Assembly: GCA_965203255.1 (NCBI GenBank)
Contig: OZ241882.1
Coordinates: 3,162,001 to 3,226,000 of the forward strand
Source of the DNA: JAPOUP01 sp965203255
Lineage (GTDB): Bacteria > Pseudomonadota > Alphaproteobacteria > Rhodobacterales > Rhodobacteraceae
DNA length: 64,000 nt
Reading direction: 5' to 3'
Shown: one piece after another, positions 43,700-52,266 of the stretch
Numbering within the stretch: position 1 is the stretch's first letter
How the letters are laid out: each line of letters starts with the position of its first letter
Made by a program: the position numbers and the translations under genes
The notes under the pieces: model-generated
Databases searched by the model: none
What the model was told of the DNA's origin: nothing
What the model saw: only the letters and a program-made list of their open reading frames with translations

Positions 43700-44532
43700 T
43701 GGAGCAGAACCTGACGCGTCTCGCTGTCCGCTTCAGGGCGTCTGTTGAACCATCTTTCAAACGCTGGAACAGCCTGGTGCAACAGCATTCCAAGTCCATC
43801 AACTGTTGTACATCCTATTCTCGCCGCATACTGAAGAAGCGGAGTTTCAAGAGGCGTGTATACAAGATCATTAACAACGGCTTCAGGTGATAGGGCGTTG
43901 AGGGGAATCTGGAAGTCCTGCTTACCTTTCATACCAAGAGATGTAGCGTTGACGACAAGCTTTGCACCGGAAAGCATGCGTCCAGCCTGCGCCCACTCAA
44001 AGATCGTCACCCTGGCACCGAACTCCGATCGCAGGGCGTCAGCTCTTGCTTTGGTCCGGTTGCTGACTCGAACCTCTGGCACTCCAATTTCAATAAGTGA
44101 AGCCACGACAGCCCGCGCTGCGCCACCGCTACCAATAACAGCGGCTGGCCCGCTATTGGCCTGCCATTCTGGCGCGTTCTGCCGAAGATTTTCAACGAAT
44201 CCATAGCCGTCGGTATTGTCGGCGTGCAGTTTACCATCCTCCAGAAAGATGAGGGTGTTTGCCGCACCAATCAGGGCGGCTCTATCGGTAACCAGATCCG
44301 CTAGCCATAGGACACTCTCCTTATGCGGAATCGTTACGTTCACACCTACAAAACCGAGCTTAGGAAGCGCCCCGATGGCATCTTCCAGATCCGAATGCCT
44401 GATATTCATCGGCACGTATTGACCGCGGATTCCGTATTTCCGTAGCCAATAATTGTGGAGTTGCGGCGATCTACTGTGCGTGACAGGCATTCCAATCACG
44501 CCAGCCAGAGCGAAATGGCTTTCATCAGTCAT
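43696..44532 (-). CDS. aroE: Shikimate dehydrogenase
   Basis: 278 residues. It reduces 3-dehydroshikimate with NADPH in aromatic amino acid synthesis. The substrate site has SRSPQLHNYWLRKYGI and the catalytic NVTIPHKESVLWLAD (Lys) with NTDGYGFVENL (Asp). The NADP fold is AAVIGSGGAARAVVASLIEI, followed by VSNRTKARADALRS. The C-terminus is GLGMLLHQAVPAFERWFNRR. It overlaps maf by 4 bases. Confidence 0.96.
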   Translation of the reverse strand: MTDESHFALAGVIGMPVTHSRSPQLHNYWLRKYGIRGQYVPMNIRHSDLEDAIGALPKLGFVGVNVTIPHKESVLWLADLVTDRAALIGAANTLIFLEDGKLHADNTDGYGFVENLRQNAPEWQANSGPAAVIGSGGAARAVVASLIEIGVPEVRVSNRTKARADALRSEFGARVTIFEWAQAGRMLSGAKLVVNATSLGMKGKQDFQIPLNALSPEAVVNDLVYTPLETPLLQYAARIGCTTVDGLGMLLHQAVPAFERWFNRRPEADSETRQVLLQ

Positions 44533-45125
44533 GCCGGAATCAACCTTCTGTCTGCGAGATAGGTCAGAACTTCCAGGAGTGGTAGGCCGACTATTGTGAA
44601 ATGATCACCATCAATGCGGGAAAACAACCTGATCCCTTCCTCCTCGATCTTGTAGCAGCCAACCGAATCTGCAATCCTAGGCCAGTTTCGACTGACGTAT
44701 GCGTCCAGGAATTCACCCGACGATCTGCGCATCTCAATCTCGGCTTCGCCAGTAAAACTCCAAAGCCGCTTCGAACCTTCACACACCACAGCGGCGGAAT
44801 GCAATCTATGACATTGACCATTCATTCGACCAAGCTGTTTTCTGGCATCCAACCTATCCTTGGGCTTTGCCAGCACATCGCCATCGAATTCCAGAACCTG
44901 ATCACAGCCGAGCACGACCGAATTCGTATCCAACCGAGCCACCGCACGGGCCTTGCTTTCGGCCAGCGCTTCAGCGAGTTCCTTCGGATCTGAACCATTG
45001 CCCAGAAGCCTACGACGGATTCCCTCTTCATCAACATCGGCCGCATGAACCTCGAAGGGCACACCAGCGCACCGCAGGAGCGACTGACGTCCCAAGGATT
45101 TCGACGCAAGAATGAGACGGGGCAT
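44529..45125 (-). CDS. maf: Maf-family nucleotide pyrophosphatase
   Basis: 198 residues from MPRLILASKSLGRQSLLRCA. Upstream in-frame starts would extend into the presumed origin and are not conserved. Maf proteins hydrolyse modified nucleoside triphosphates. Conserved features are the SxxR motif ASKSLGRQSLL, the ESKARAVA segment, CDQVLEFDGDVLAKPKDRLD and the Asp in AYVSRNWPRIADSVGCYKIE. It is the first gene of maf-aroE-coaE-dnaQ and is transcribed away from the oriC candidate. Confidence 0.93.
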   Translation of the reverse strand: MPRLILASKSLGRQSLLRCAGVPFEVHAADVDEEGIRRRLLGNGSDPKELAEALAESKARAVARLDTNSVVLGCDQVLEFDGDVLAKPKDRLDARKQLGRMNGQCHRLHSAAVVCEGSKRLWSFTGEAEIEMRRSSGEFLDAYVSRNWPRIADSVGCYKIEEEGIRLFSRIDGDHFTIVGLPLLEVLTYLADRRLIPA

Positions 45126-45517
45126 CGGGTGATAGATCCGTGGAAAAATCATGAAAGATTGATGAAACAGATATTGAATAACAGGCATTCTTGTCGATGT
45201 CATCGCCATAACAATGGAAAGTTCCTGAACTTCCTCATCATTTTTCCACTGTGAAGAACCCGTCCCCATCATCTCCGGTTTTGGATTTCCATTCGACGAC
45301 ATCCAGACGCGAATTCAAGGATATCTAAATTTATATCTTTGAAAAAAATAGATATTCAGGCGAAAACGTTATCTAGTCAGCCACCATCTTCAGCCTTTGA
45401 ATCCAAGGAAAACCATGTGGAAAACCGGTTAATTGGATTTATTCACACCACCAACAGAATAATCATTCCTTTTTCAATTTATATTATAGTTTGATCTGAG
45501 CCTACAGAGGATCCGTA
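45126..45517. other. oriC: Probable chromosomal replication origin (oriC)
   Basis: 392 bases, clearly AT-richer than its surroundings, between divergent maf and hemJ. DnaA-box-like 9-mers are TTATTCACA (45439-45447, exact TTATNCACA), TGTGGAAAA (45416-45424, complement of TTTTCCACA), and weaker TTTTCCACT (45242-45250) and CGTGGAAAA (45139-45147). The most AT-rich part, 45319-45357, is flanked by GGATATCTA and TAGATATTC, an imperfect inverted repeat suited to unwinding. The context dnaQ-coaE-aroE-maf / hemJ-rho-mnmEG-rsmG-parAB is the known origin neighbourhood of alphaproteobacteria. No CtrA box was found. Function is inferred. Confidence 0.75.
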
Positions 45518-45970
45518 ATGGCAACCATGCTTGTTATCATCCACCCTTGGGTGAAGGCGCTACATATAATCTCGGTGATCGCATGGATGGCAGGGTTGTT
45601 CTATCTTCCGAGACTGTTTGTCTACCATGCGGGGACAGTGGACGTTGGTGGCGCTACTGATGATCTGTTCAAGACCATGGAAAGACGATTGCTACGGGTT
45701 ATCATGGATCCTGCAATGATTGCGACATGGACATTCGGAATTATTCTGGCGATCACCCCAGGTATGGTAGACTGGTCGGCAATATGGCCTTGGACGAAAG
45801 CAGCCGGTGTGCTTTTGATGACTTGGTTTCATCATTGGCTTGCTTTACGAAGAAAGGACTTTGCCAAGGGAACGAATGAATGTTCGGAGCGGCAATTCAG
45901 GTTGATGAACGAGGTTCCGACGGTATTGGTTGTCTTGATCGTTGTTTCCGTTGTCGTCAGACCATTCTGA
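45518..45970 (+). CDS. hemJ: Protoporphyrinogen oxidase HemJ
   Basis: 150 residues with four membrane helices. It oxidises protoporphyrinogen IX to protoporphyrin IX in heme synthesis. The start HPWVKALHIISVIAWMAGLF carries the conserved His. Other landmarks are YLPRLFVYHAGTVD, MERRLLRVIMDPAMIATWTF and the MTWFHHWLALRRKDF segment. AGAGGA precedes the ATG. It is the first gene right of the presumed oriC. In relatives rho follows directly, but here an IS element and an R-M pair intervene. Confidence 0.94.
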   Translation: MATMLVIIHPWVKALHIISVIAWMAGLFYLPRLFVYHAGTVDVGGATDDLFKTMERRLLRVIMDPAMIATWTFGIILAITPGMVDWSAIWPWTKAAGVLLMTWFHHWLALRRKDFAKGTNECSERQFRLMNEVPTVLVVLIVVSVVVRPF

Positions 45971-46030
45971 TAGCAAACCAAATAGGTAATCACGGATAAG
46001 GTCTTGGACTTAACATTGCTGTTCACTCTT

Positions 46031-47787
46031 CTGGGTAAAACACTCCGAGGCCATTGATTCCAAGGTTTTGTGTCGGGATAAGAGCCCAAACCGTCGCGGG
46101 GCGGCGGCGCTGTCGCGAAAGCAGAACGGGAGGGTTGCCCCTCCGCCGCCGCCGGTGCCAGCTCGGTGGCGGTCGGGGCAGCCGGGGTCCTTCGTACCCT
46201 TGCGCGCATGTCACCCGTACAGGAGCGTGGCCCGAACCTTGACCGGCGTCTGTCACTGATGGCGCGGCTCCGCCGTGACCCCGTCCAGGGGATCGGGAAT
46301 GCGCCGTGGTTCCTCCCCGCCCGAACGGAGCGATGGAACGGGGGAGGCGCTGGAATGCCACGCGGACGGAAGGGAAAGGGAAAGGCCGGGAACCTGGAGA
46401 CCGTGAACCGGGACTGCGCCGGGACCGGCATCGGCAGGGACGTCCACCACCTGGCGGTCGGTCCGGACCGGTTCCCGGAGCCGGTGCGGCCGTTCGGGGG
46501 GGTCGCCGGGAACCTCCCGGGGATGGCGGAATGGCTGTCCTCCCGCCGGGTCGGGAAGGTGGCGATGGAGCCGGCCCCGGTGTACTGGATCCCCGCCTAC
46601 GAGGTCCTGGAGCGGGCCGGCTTCGAGGTGCTGCCGGGTCCGCCGAGGATGACGAGGCGGATCTCGGGGCGCAGGAGCGACGTGCTGGACTGCCAGTGGA
46701 TCCGGAAGCTCCTGGCCCACGGGCTCCTGCGGGGGGCGTTCCGGCCCGGCGACCACATCTGCCCGCTTCGCTCGTACGTCCGGCAGATGAGGCGGACGGC
46801 CGGGGACCGCTCGCGCTGCGTCCTGCACATGCAGAAGGCGCTGACGGAGATGAACGTGCGGCTCGATTCGGTGACCGTCGACATCACCGGCGCCACCGGC
46901 CTGGGGATCCTGCGGGCGATCGTCGGCGGCGAGCGCGGTCCGGCCCGGCCCGCGGCGCTCCGCGACCGGCGCATCAGGGCGGACGGGGCGCGGATCGCGG
47001 ACGCGCTGCAGGGCACCTGGCGCGACGGGCGCCTGTTCGCGCTGGAGCAGGCGCTGGAGCGCTTCGACCTGCTCACCCGGCGGATCGGGACCTGCGGGGC
47101 GCGGATCGCGGAGGCGATCGACGGACCGGGCCCCGAAGACGGGGGCCCGGACGGCGGCGCGGCGGATGCGGCCTCGGGCGGCCCCGCGCCGGAGGCCCGC
47201 CGTCCCGCCTCACGCGGCATGGCCGCCGGGGACAGGGCGACGGCGCAGGCGCCGCGCGGGATGATGGGCGCCGGCCTCGCCGCCATCCCCGCCATCGGGG
47301 TGGGCACGGCCCTCACCATCGCGGCGGAGGCCGGTCCCGGCATGCCGGCCTTCCCCTCCGCCCGGCACCCGGCCCCTGGCCGGGGCTGGCGCCGGGAACC
47401 CGGACCGTCGGCGGCAGGGCCCTGCCGGGCCACTCGCCAAAGGTGGCCAGCAGGGTGGCGCAGGCCCCGCCCATGGCCGCCATGTCCGCCCGCCGGAGCC
47501 AGACCTCCGTCGGCGCCCGGCGCCGCGCCCGCCTCGCCCGGAAGGACGCGCCGGTGGCGGTCACCGCGACCGCCCGCGAACCCGCGCGCCTCGCCTGCAC
47601 GATGGTCACGCGGGGGGAGGGACACCTGGAGAGGGGCATGGAGGAATACGGGCGACGGCGCGTGAGCCGCACCTTCTCCAACCTCGGCCGACGGGCCCGG
47701 CAGCTCGGCTGCCAGCTGGTGAAATCCCCCGAAAGTCCGGGATCCGTGAATGGCGTGGAATCAATGGCTTAGGGGTGTTTTACCCAG
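46031..47787. mobile_element. IS110-family (IS1111-like) element
   Basis: Bounded by 32-base inverted repeats at 46031-46062 and 47756-47787 that match at 29 positions; both begin CTGGGTAAAACAC inward. Terminal or subterminal inverted repeats mark the IS1111 branch of the IS110 family. The single transposase gene is frameshifted. The right end lies 18 bases from the restriction-nuclease stop codon, so the element landed between hemJ and the R-M pair. GC is far above that of the neighbours. Confidence 0.85.
46355..47772 (+). pseudogene. IS110-family transposase, frameshifted
   Basis: The start is probably MPRGRKGKGKAGNLETVNRD at 46355. The RuvC-like DEDD domain begins GIGRDVHHLAVGPDRF and continues KVAMEPAPVYWIPAYEVLER and RRSDVLDCQWIRKLLAHGLL. 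The transposase_20 region starts GLAAIPAIGVGTALTIAAEA. At about 47371-47376 one base is missing where FAAWLGLAP is expected: the first frame reads SARHPAPGRG, and the second resumes WPGLAPGTRT to a stop at 47772. The intact product would be about 470 residues. Inactive unless the shift is a sequencing error. Confidence 0.85.
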
Positions 47788-47804
47788 GAGGGATAGCTGA
47801 TATT

Positions 47805-48550
47805 TTATCGGGCTGGATCGTTCCTGATCCATTCCGCATGCACGATGCGCGCGGACAGGCGGATGTTTCGTATCGTGATCTTGGCGTCGGAACGGTCTGT
47901 GGCGACTGTAGCGACGTCTTGGCCATCAATGCTGCACCTGATGACAGGGGCGTCACTTCGGAACACATCGAGTGGAGCGTTCTGGACCGAGGCAAACAGG
48001 GAGGTTGGAATCTCAACCAGTTGGTAGCGAACCGTAACCCCCGCAGCATGACAATCGCATCGACCTTTTCTTGGTAGTTTTGGAACAGTTCACGCATCGA
48101 CGCACGACGGTCGCTGGGCTTTCTCCCATCCTGCACCCAAGCCGCTTCCGTCAGTTTTGAGATGTGGGCTGTCCGTTCGGATAATTTCTGGGCCGCGGTG
48201 GATTTCAGGGAAAGGCACTGGGGTGAGGCGTCGGTACGGCGAATTACAACATCAACAAAACGCCGGGTAGCGGAGGCAGGTGACTCGACGCTCCAATCTG
48301 CGGCCCGACATGCGTTGCGGAAAACTGTCTCGAACGCGGTGGTCCCCAATGGCTCCGTCGTCGCGCCATGATGGACGGAAAGTGCGAGACCGAAATACTC
48401 CATCCAGCTTGCGGAGCTGGTGAGCCATGTATGATGTTGCAGAATGTTGGCCTGCGGTGGATTTGAAAGGGACTCCACCACGGTAGCGACGAATTCCAGC
48501 TGCCGCGGCGAGAATGTGCCGAGCTTCGCCCTGAGTTCCTCAAGGTTCAC
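47805..48550 (-). pseudogene. Type II restriction endonuclease, one-base frameshift
   Basis: It starts at a GTG (48550) just inside the methylase 3' end, reading VNLEELRAKLGTFSPRQLEF. A PD-(D/E)xK-like core is RRFVDVVIRRTDASPQCLSL then KSTAAQKLSERTAHISKLTE. At a run of five C on the plus strand (48038-48042) the frame breaks. Shifted by one base, it continues GVTVRYQLVEIPTSLFASVQ and VIRCSIDGQDVATVATDRSD to a TAA at 47805-47807. Left alone, the first frame runs into the IS110 element. Specificity unknown. Partner of the upstream methylase. Confidence 0.75.
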
Positions 48551-49368
48551 AAGCACCCATCCTTTGCTCAATCAAGTCGGCAAAGGCAGGCTTGAGCTCG
48601 ATTCCAACCCACCTGCGCCGGAGCCCCCGTGCGGCCAGCAGGGTCGTGCCCGAACCGGCATAGGGATCTCAAGACAACGTCTCCTTCCCGACTGGTTATG
48701 GCTAGGCACCGTTCCGCTAGGGTCATGGGCATCACGGCAGGGTGTCCGTCGGCATGTCCGTTGCGTCGTTTCCTGGGTTCGGTCGGCACGTCCCAAACCG
48801 AACGCAGCCGCCGCCCGTTGGGGCCCGACACGGCATTCACGCTGTAGTGGTAGTTCTGGCTCCTCGAAAGCAGGAACAGGGTCTCATGCGCTTTGGTCGG
48901 GCGGTCGCGGACGGACTCGGGATGTGCGTTCGGCTTGTGCCAGATCACTTCTGAGCGTAGCCACCATCCGGCATCCTGAAGCATGAAAGCAAGCCGCCAC
49001 GGTAACCCAATGAGATCCTTCGGTTTCAGGCCATTCGGGGTCGGAGGGCGAACGTCCATCGCACGCGCCCGGTTTTTCGGATCCGGTGCGCGGTATCGGC
49101 GGTTGCCCGAGGTGAAGGCGTCCCCAACGTTGGGCCACACGGTGCCGTCCCGGCGCAGAACGCGCTTCACAGCCTCGAATGTTTCGACAATGCTGGCCAA
49201 ATAGTCCGGGAGGGCGTCATCACGTCCAATCTGGTCTTTGGTCCCGTAGTCGCGGAGTGACCAGTAGGGAGGGGAAGTGAGAACAGTCTGCACGGACTCG
49301 TCCGGCAGAAGCCCAAGAGCCTGACGTGCGTCACCGCAGATCAGGAGGGAGCTGGACACCGTCGTCAA
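48540..49368 (-). pseudogene. Beta-class DNA (N4-cytosine type) methyltransferase, frameshifted
   Basis: Motif IV SPPY occurs early (VLTSPPYWSLRDYGTKDQIG), pointing to N4-cytosine methylation. A target-recognition region follows (YRAPDPKNRARAMDVRPPTP and LPWRLAFMLQDAGWWLRSEV). At about 48668 one extra base breaks the frame. The shifted frame gives DPYAGSGTTLLAARGLRRRW then VGIELKPAFADLIEQR to a stop at 48540, which is motif I. The order IV-TRD-I is the beta class. The start is a TTG or GTG at 49368 or 49359, with AAGGG upstream. It overlaps the nuclease gene start. Confidence 0.8.
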
Positions 49369-49684
49369 TCCAGAACCCTTGCAACCATCTATTCTAAAGT
49401 AGGTGTCCCTGCATGGCCACGTCTGGTGACCCGCCCGCGGCGAACCGCGATGATGGTGGGACAGGATTGACGGAGCGTCACATACGGATGTTGTTACCAT
49501 GCTGCGGCCTTCCGCCCATAATTGGGGCTGTCATGATTGATAGCATCCCGGCTGGGGAATCTCAAAAGAGTTGACAATGACTGGAACAGCAGATAGGTGA
49601 AACGTTGTTCGACCATCCGGTCGGAAACTTTCCCATAGAAGACAATGACTTGAGGCAATCTTGCCCAGTCTGGTGGATTTTGTC
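49369..49684. other. Upstream region of rho and of the R-M pair
   Basis: About 315 bases between two divergent genes. It should hold the promoters of rho and of the methylase. I see no clear rho leader autoregulatory structure and no controller-protein box. Confidence 0.35.
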
Positions 49685-50955
49685 ATGAGCAAAGAACGAC
49701 TGAACCTTTCCGACTTGAAGGCCAAGAGCCCAAAGGATCTGTTGGCCATGGCCGAAGAACTTGAAATCGAGAACGCATCGACCATGCGCAAGGGCGATAT
49801 GATGTTCCAAATCCTCAAGGAACAGGCCGACGACGGTTGGGAAATCGGCGGCGACGGTGTCCTGGAGGTCCTTCAGGACGGCTTTGGCTTCCTGAGATCG
49901 CCAGAGGCCAACTATCTCCCAGGACCGGATGACATTTACGCATCACCCGAGATGATCCGGCAGCACAGCCTACGCACAGGGGATACGGTAGCGGGAATGA
50001 TCCGGGCACCCGAGGAAAATGAACGGTACTTTGCCCTGATCAAGGCGGAGGAAATCAACTTCGAAGAGCCGGAAAGGGCCCGTCACAAGGTTGCCTTCGA
50101 TAATCTGACGCCACTCTACCCAGATCAACGCCTCAAGATGGAAATAGAGGATCCCACGATCAAGGACCGATCGGCCCGCGTCATCGACCTCGTCGCGCCA
50201 ATCGGCAAAGGGCAGCGCTGTCTGATCGTTGCGCCACCACGGACGGGAAAGACCGTGCTGTTGCAGAACATCGCGCATTCCATCGAGAACAATCATCCTG
50301 AATGCTATCTGATTGTGCTGCTGATCGACGAACGTCCTGAAGAGGTTACCGATATGCAACGGTCGGTGAAGGGGGAGGTTATATCCTCGACCTTTGACGA
50401 ACCGGCGACGCGGCATGTTGCGGTCAGTGACATGGTGATCGAAAAGGCCAAGCGCCTGGTCGAACATAAGCGGGATGTGGTCATTCTGCTGGATTCGATC
50501 ACTCGACTTGGACGGGCGTTCAACACGGTCGTTCCTCTTCAGGCAAGGTTCTCACCGGGGGAGTCGACGCAAATGCCCTGCAGCGGCCCAAGCGTTTTTT
50601 TGGCGCGGCACGGAATATCGAGGAAGGCGGATCGCTGACAATCATCGCGACGGCCCTGATCGACACAGGCAGCCGGATGGATGAAGTGATCTTCGAGGAA
50701 TTCAAAGGCACCGGCAACAGCGAAATCGTACTTGACCGGAAAGTCGCGGACAAAAGGGTCTATCCTTCAATCGACATTCTCAAGTCAGGTACGAGGAAGG
50801 AGGATCTGCTCGTTGATCGTGCGGATTTACAGAAGACATTCGTTCTCCGCCGAATTCTGAATCCAATGGGAACCACAGACGCGATTGAGTTTCTCCTCTC
50901 GAAACTGAAGCAGACAAAAACCAATTCCGGTTTCTTCGACTCAATGAATGCGTGA
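49685..50955 (+). pseudogene. rho: Transcription termination factor Rho, one-base deletion
   Basis: It starts MSKERLNLSDLKAKSPKDLL. The RNA-binding cold-shock domain is GDGVLEVLQDGFGFLRSPEA, the P-loop is IVAPPRTGKTVLLQN, and Walker B is DVVILLDSITRLGRAFNTVV. At 50534-50538 the proline codon CCT runs into TCTTCAGGC one base early. The original frame ends at 50638, while the shifted frame gives SSGKVLTGGVDANALQRPKR, then GSLTIIATALIDTG and the normal end MGTTDAIEFLLSKL at 50955. The break lies in the Q-loop region, so a truncated protein would be dead. Because Rho is usually essential, a sequencing error is likely. Confidence 0.85.
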
Positions 50956-50978
50956 AGACGTGTCACCGGACTGACGCC

Positions 50979-52262
50979 ATGGACACAATCTATGCGCAGG
51001 CTTCGGCAAGGGGCAAAGCTGGCGTGGCAGTCATCAGGGTTTCAGGTCCACGGGCTCACGATGCCGGAAGGCTTCTGGCCGGTTCGCTACCTGATTGGCG
51101 CATGGCGGGTGTCCGAAACCTGCGGAATCCCAATGGTGACATACTGGATAGGGCCCTGGTTCTGGCATTCGAGAAGAATGCGAGTTTCACCGGGGAGAAT
51201 GTTGTGGAATTCCATGTACATGGCGGGATGGCGATCTCAACCGCCATTTCGCGGGTTCTGGGCGAATTGGACGGTGTCCGACCTGCCGAGCCAGGGGAAT
51301 TCACTCGACGGGCGCTTGAGAATGACCGGCTCGATCTGTCTCAGGTTGAGGGGCTCGGCGATCTGATAGAAGCGGAAACCGAAGCACAGCGTCGGCAGGC
51401 AATGAATGTCTATTCCGGCCGGTTGGGCGACAGTGTTAAAACGTGGCGCGGTTTACTGATCCGTGCCTCCGCCCTGTTGACCGCAGCAATAGATTTTGCC
51501 GATGAAGATGTACCGGAAGATGTTTCCGGAGAGGTAGGACACATTCTGGAGGCACTTCAGCATGATCTGGAAGCCGAAGTTGCGGGAGCTTCGACCGCCG
51601 AGCGGCTGCGCAATGGGTTCGAGGTTGCCATAATCGGGCCGCCCAACGTTGGAAAGTCCACTCTTCTTAATTGGTTGGCGGGCCGGGAGGCGGCCATCAC
51701 ATCGGAGTTGGCAGGGACGACCCGGGACGTGATCGAGGTTCATATGGACATAGCCGGCCTGCCTGTAACCTTCCTGGATACAGCTGGCCTTAGGGAGGGC
51801 AACGATACAGTTGAACGAATCGGAATTGAACGATCCAGAGAACGCGCCAGACGTGCGGACCTTCGGGTGTTTCTGACGACAGATGGGCAAGTCGACAGAT
51901 CATTGGTCGAGACTGACGACATTGTCTCTATGGGTAAGGCTGACCTGCACAAGCAGGCCGAGGGGGTGTCCGGTCTGACCGGAATGGGTGTTGATGGTCT
52001 CCTGGGAAGGATCTCCGGCATTCTTGAGCGCAGGGTTGGTGGAATTGGGAATGCAATTCGTGAAAGACATCGAATATCGCTGGGAAGGGCCGTGATTGCC
52101 ATTGCGGCGGCACGCCGGGAGGTCGCCTCGGATCAGTGTCGCGGCGAAATCGCGTCAGAGGAAATCCGAAACGCGATGAATGCACTCGATTCTGTTGTTG
52201 GCAGAACGGGTGTCGAAGATATACTGGAGGAGATATTCTCTAGCTTCTGCATTGGCAAATGA
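50979..52262 (+). CDS. mnmE: tRNA modification GTPase MnmE
   Basis: 427 residues from MDTIYAQASARGKAGVAVIR (the GTG at 50952 is unlikely). With MnmG it makes the cmnm5 modification at U34 of tRNA. The formyl-THF-binding N-domain ends before the G domain: P-loop VAIIGPPNVGKSTLLNWLAG, G2 TTRDVIEVHMDI, G3 DTAGLREGND. The G4 NKxD motif seems weak (MGKADLHKQAEG in place of NKxDL). The C-terminal FCIGK carries the conserved cysteine. It lies directly before mnmG, as in most alphaproteobacteria. Confidence 0.96.
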   Translation: MDTIYAQASARGKAGVAVIRVSGPRAHDAGRLLAGSLPDWRMAGVRNLRNPNGDILDRALVLAFEKNASFTGENVVEFHVHGGMAISTAISRVLGELDGVRPAEPGEFTRRALENDRLDLSQVEGLGDLIEAETEAQRRQAMNVYSGRLGDSVKTWRGLLIRASALLTAAIDFADEDVPEDVSGEVGHILEALQHDLEAEVAGASTAERLRNGFEVAIIGPPNVGKSTLLNWLAGREAAITSELAGTTRDVIEVHMDIAGLPVTFLDTAGLREGNDTVERIGIERSRERARRADLRVFLTTDGQVDRSLVETDDIVSMGKADLHKQAEGVSGLTGMGVDGLLGRISGILERRVGGIGNAIRERHRISLGRAVIAIAAARREVASDQCRGEIASEEIRNAMNALDSVVGRTGVEDILEEIFSSFCIGK

Positions 52263-52266
52263 AGGA

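Noticed and set aside
45126..45517. CtrA binding boxes in the oriC candidate
   Set aside because: No TTAA-N7-TTAA type site could be found.
50531..50640. Programmed frameshift in rho
   Set aside because: No slippery heptamer is present at the junction and Rho is not known to need frameshifting, so a deletion or error is simpler.
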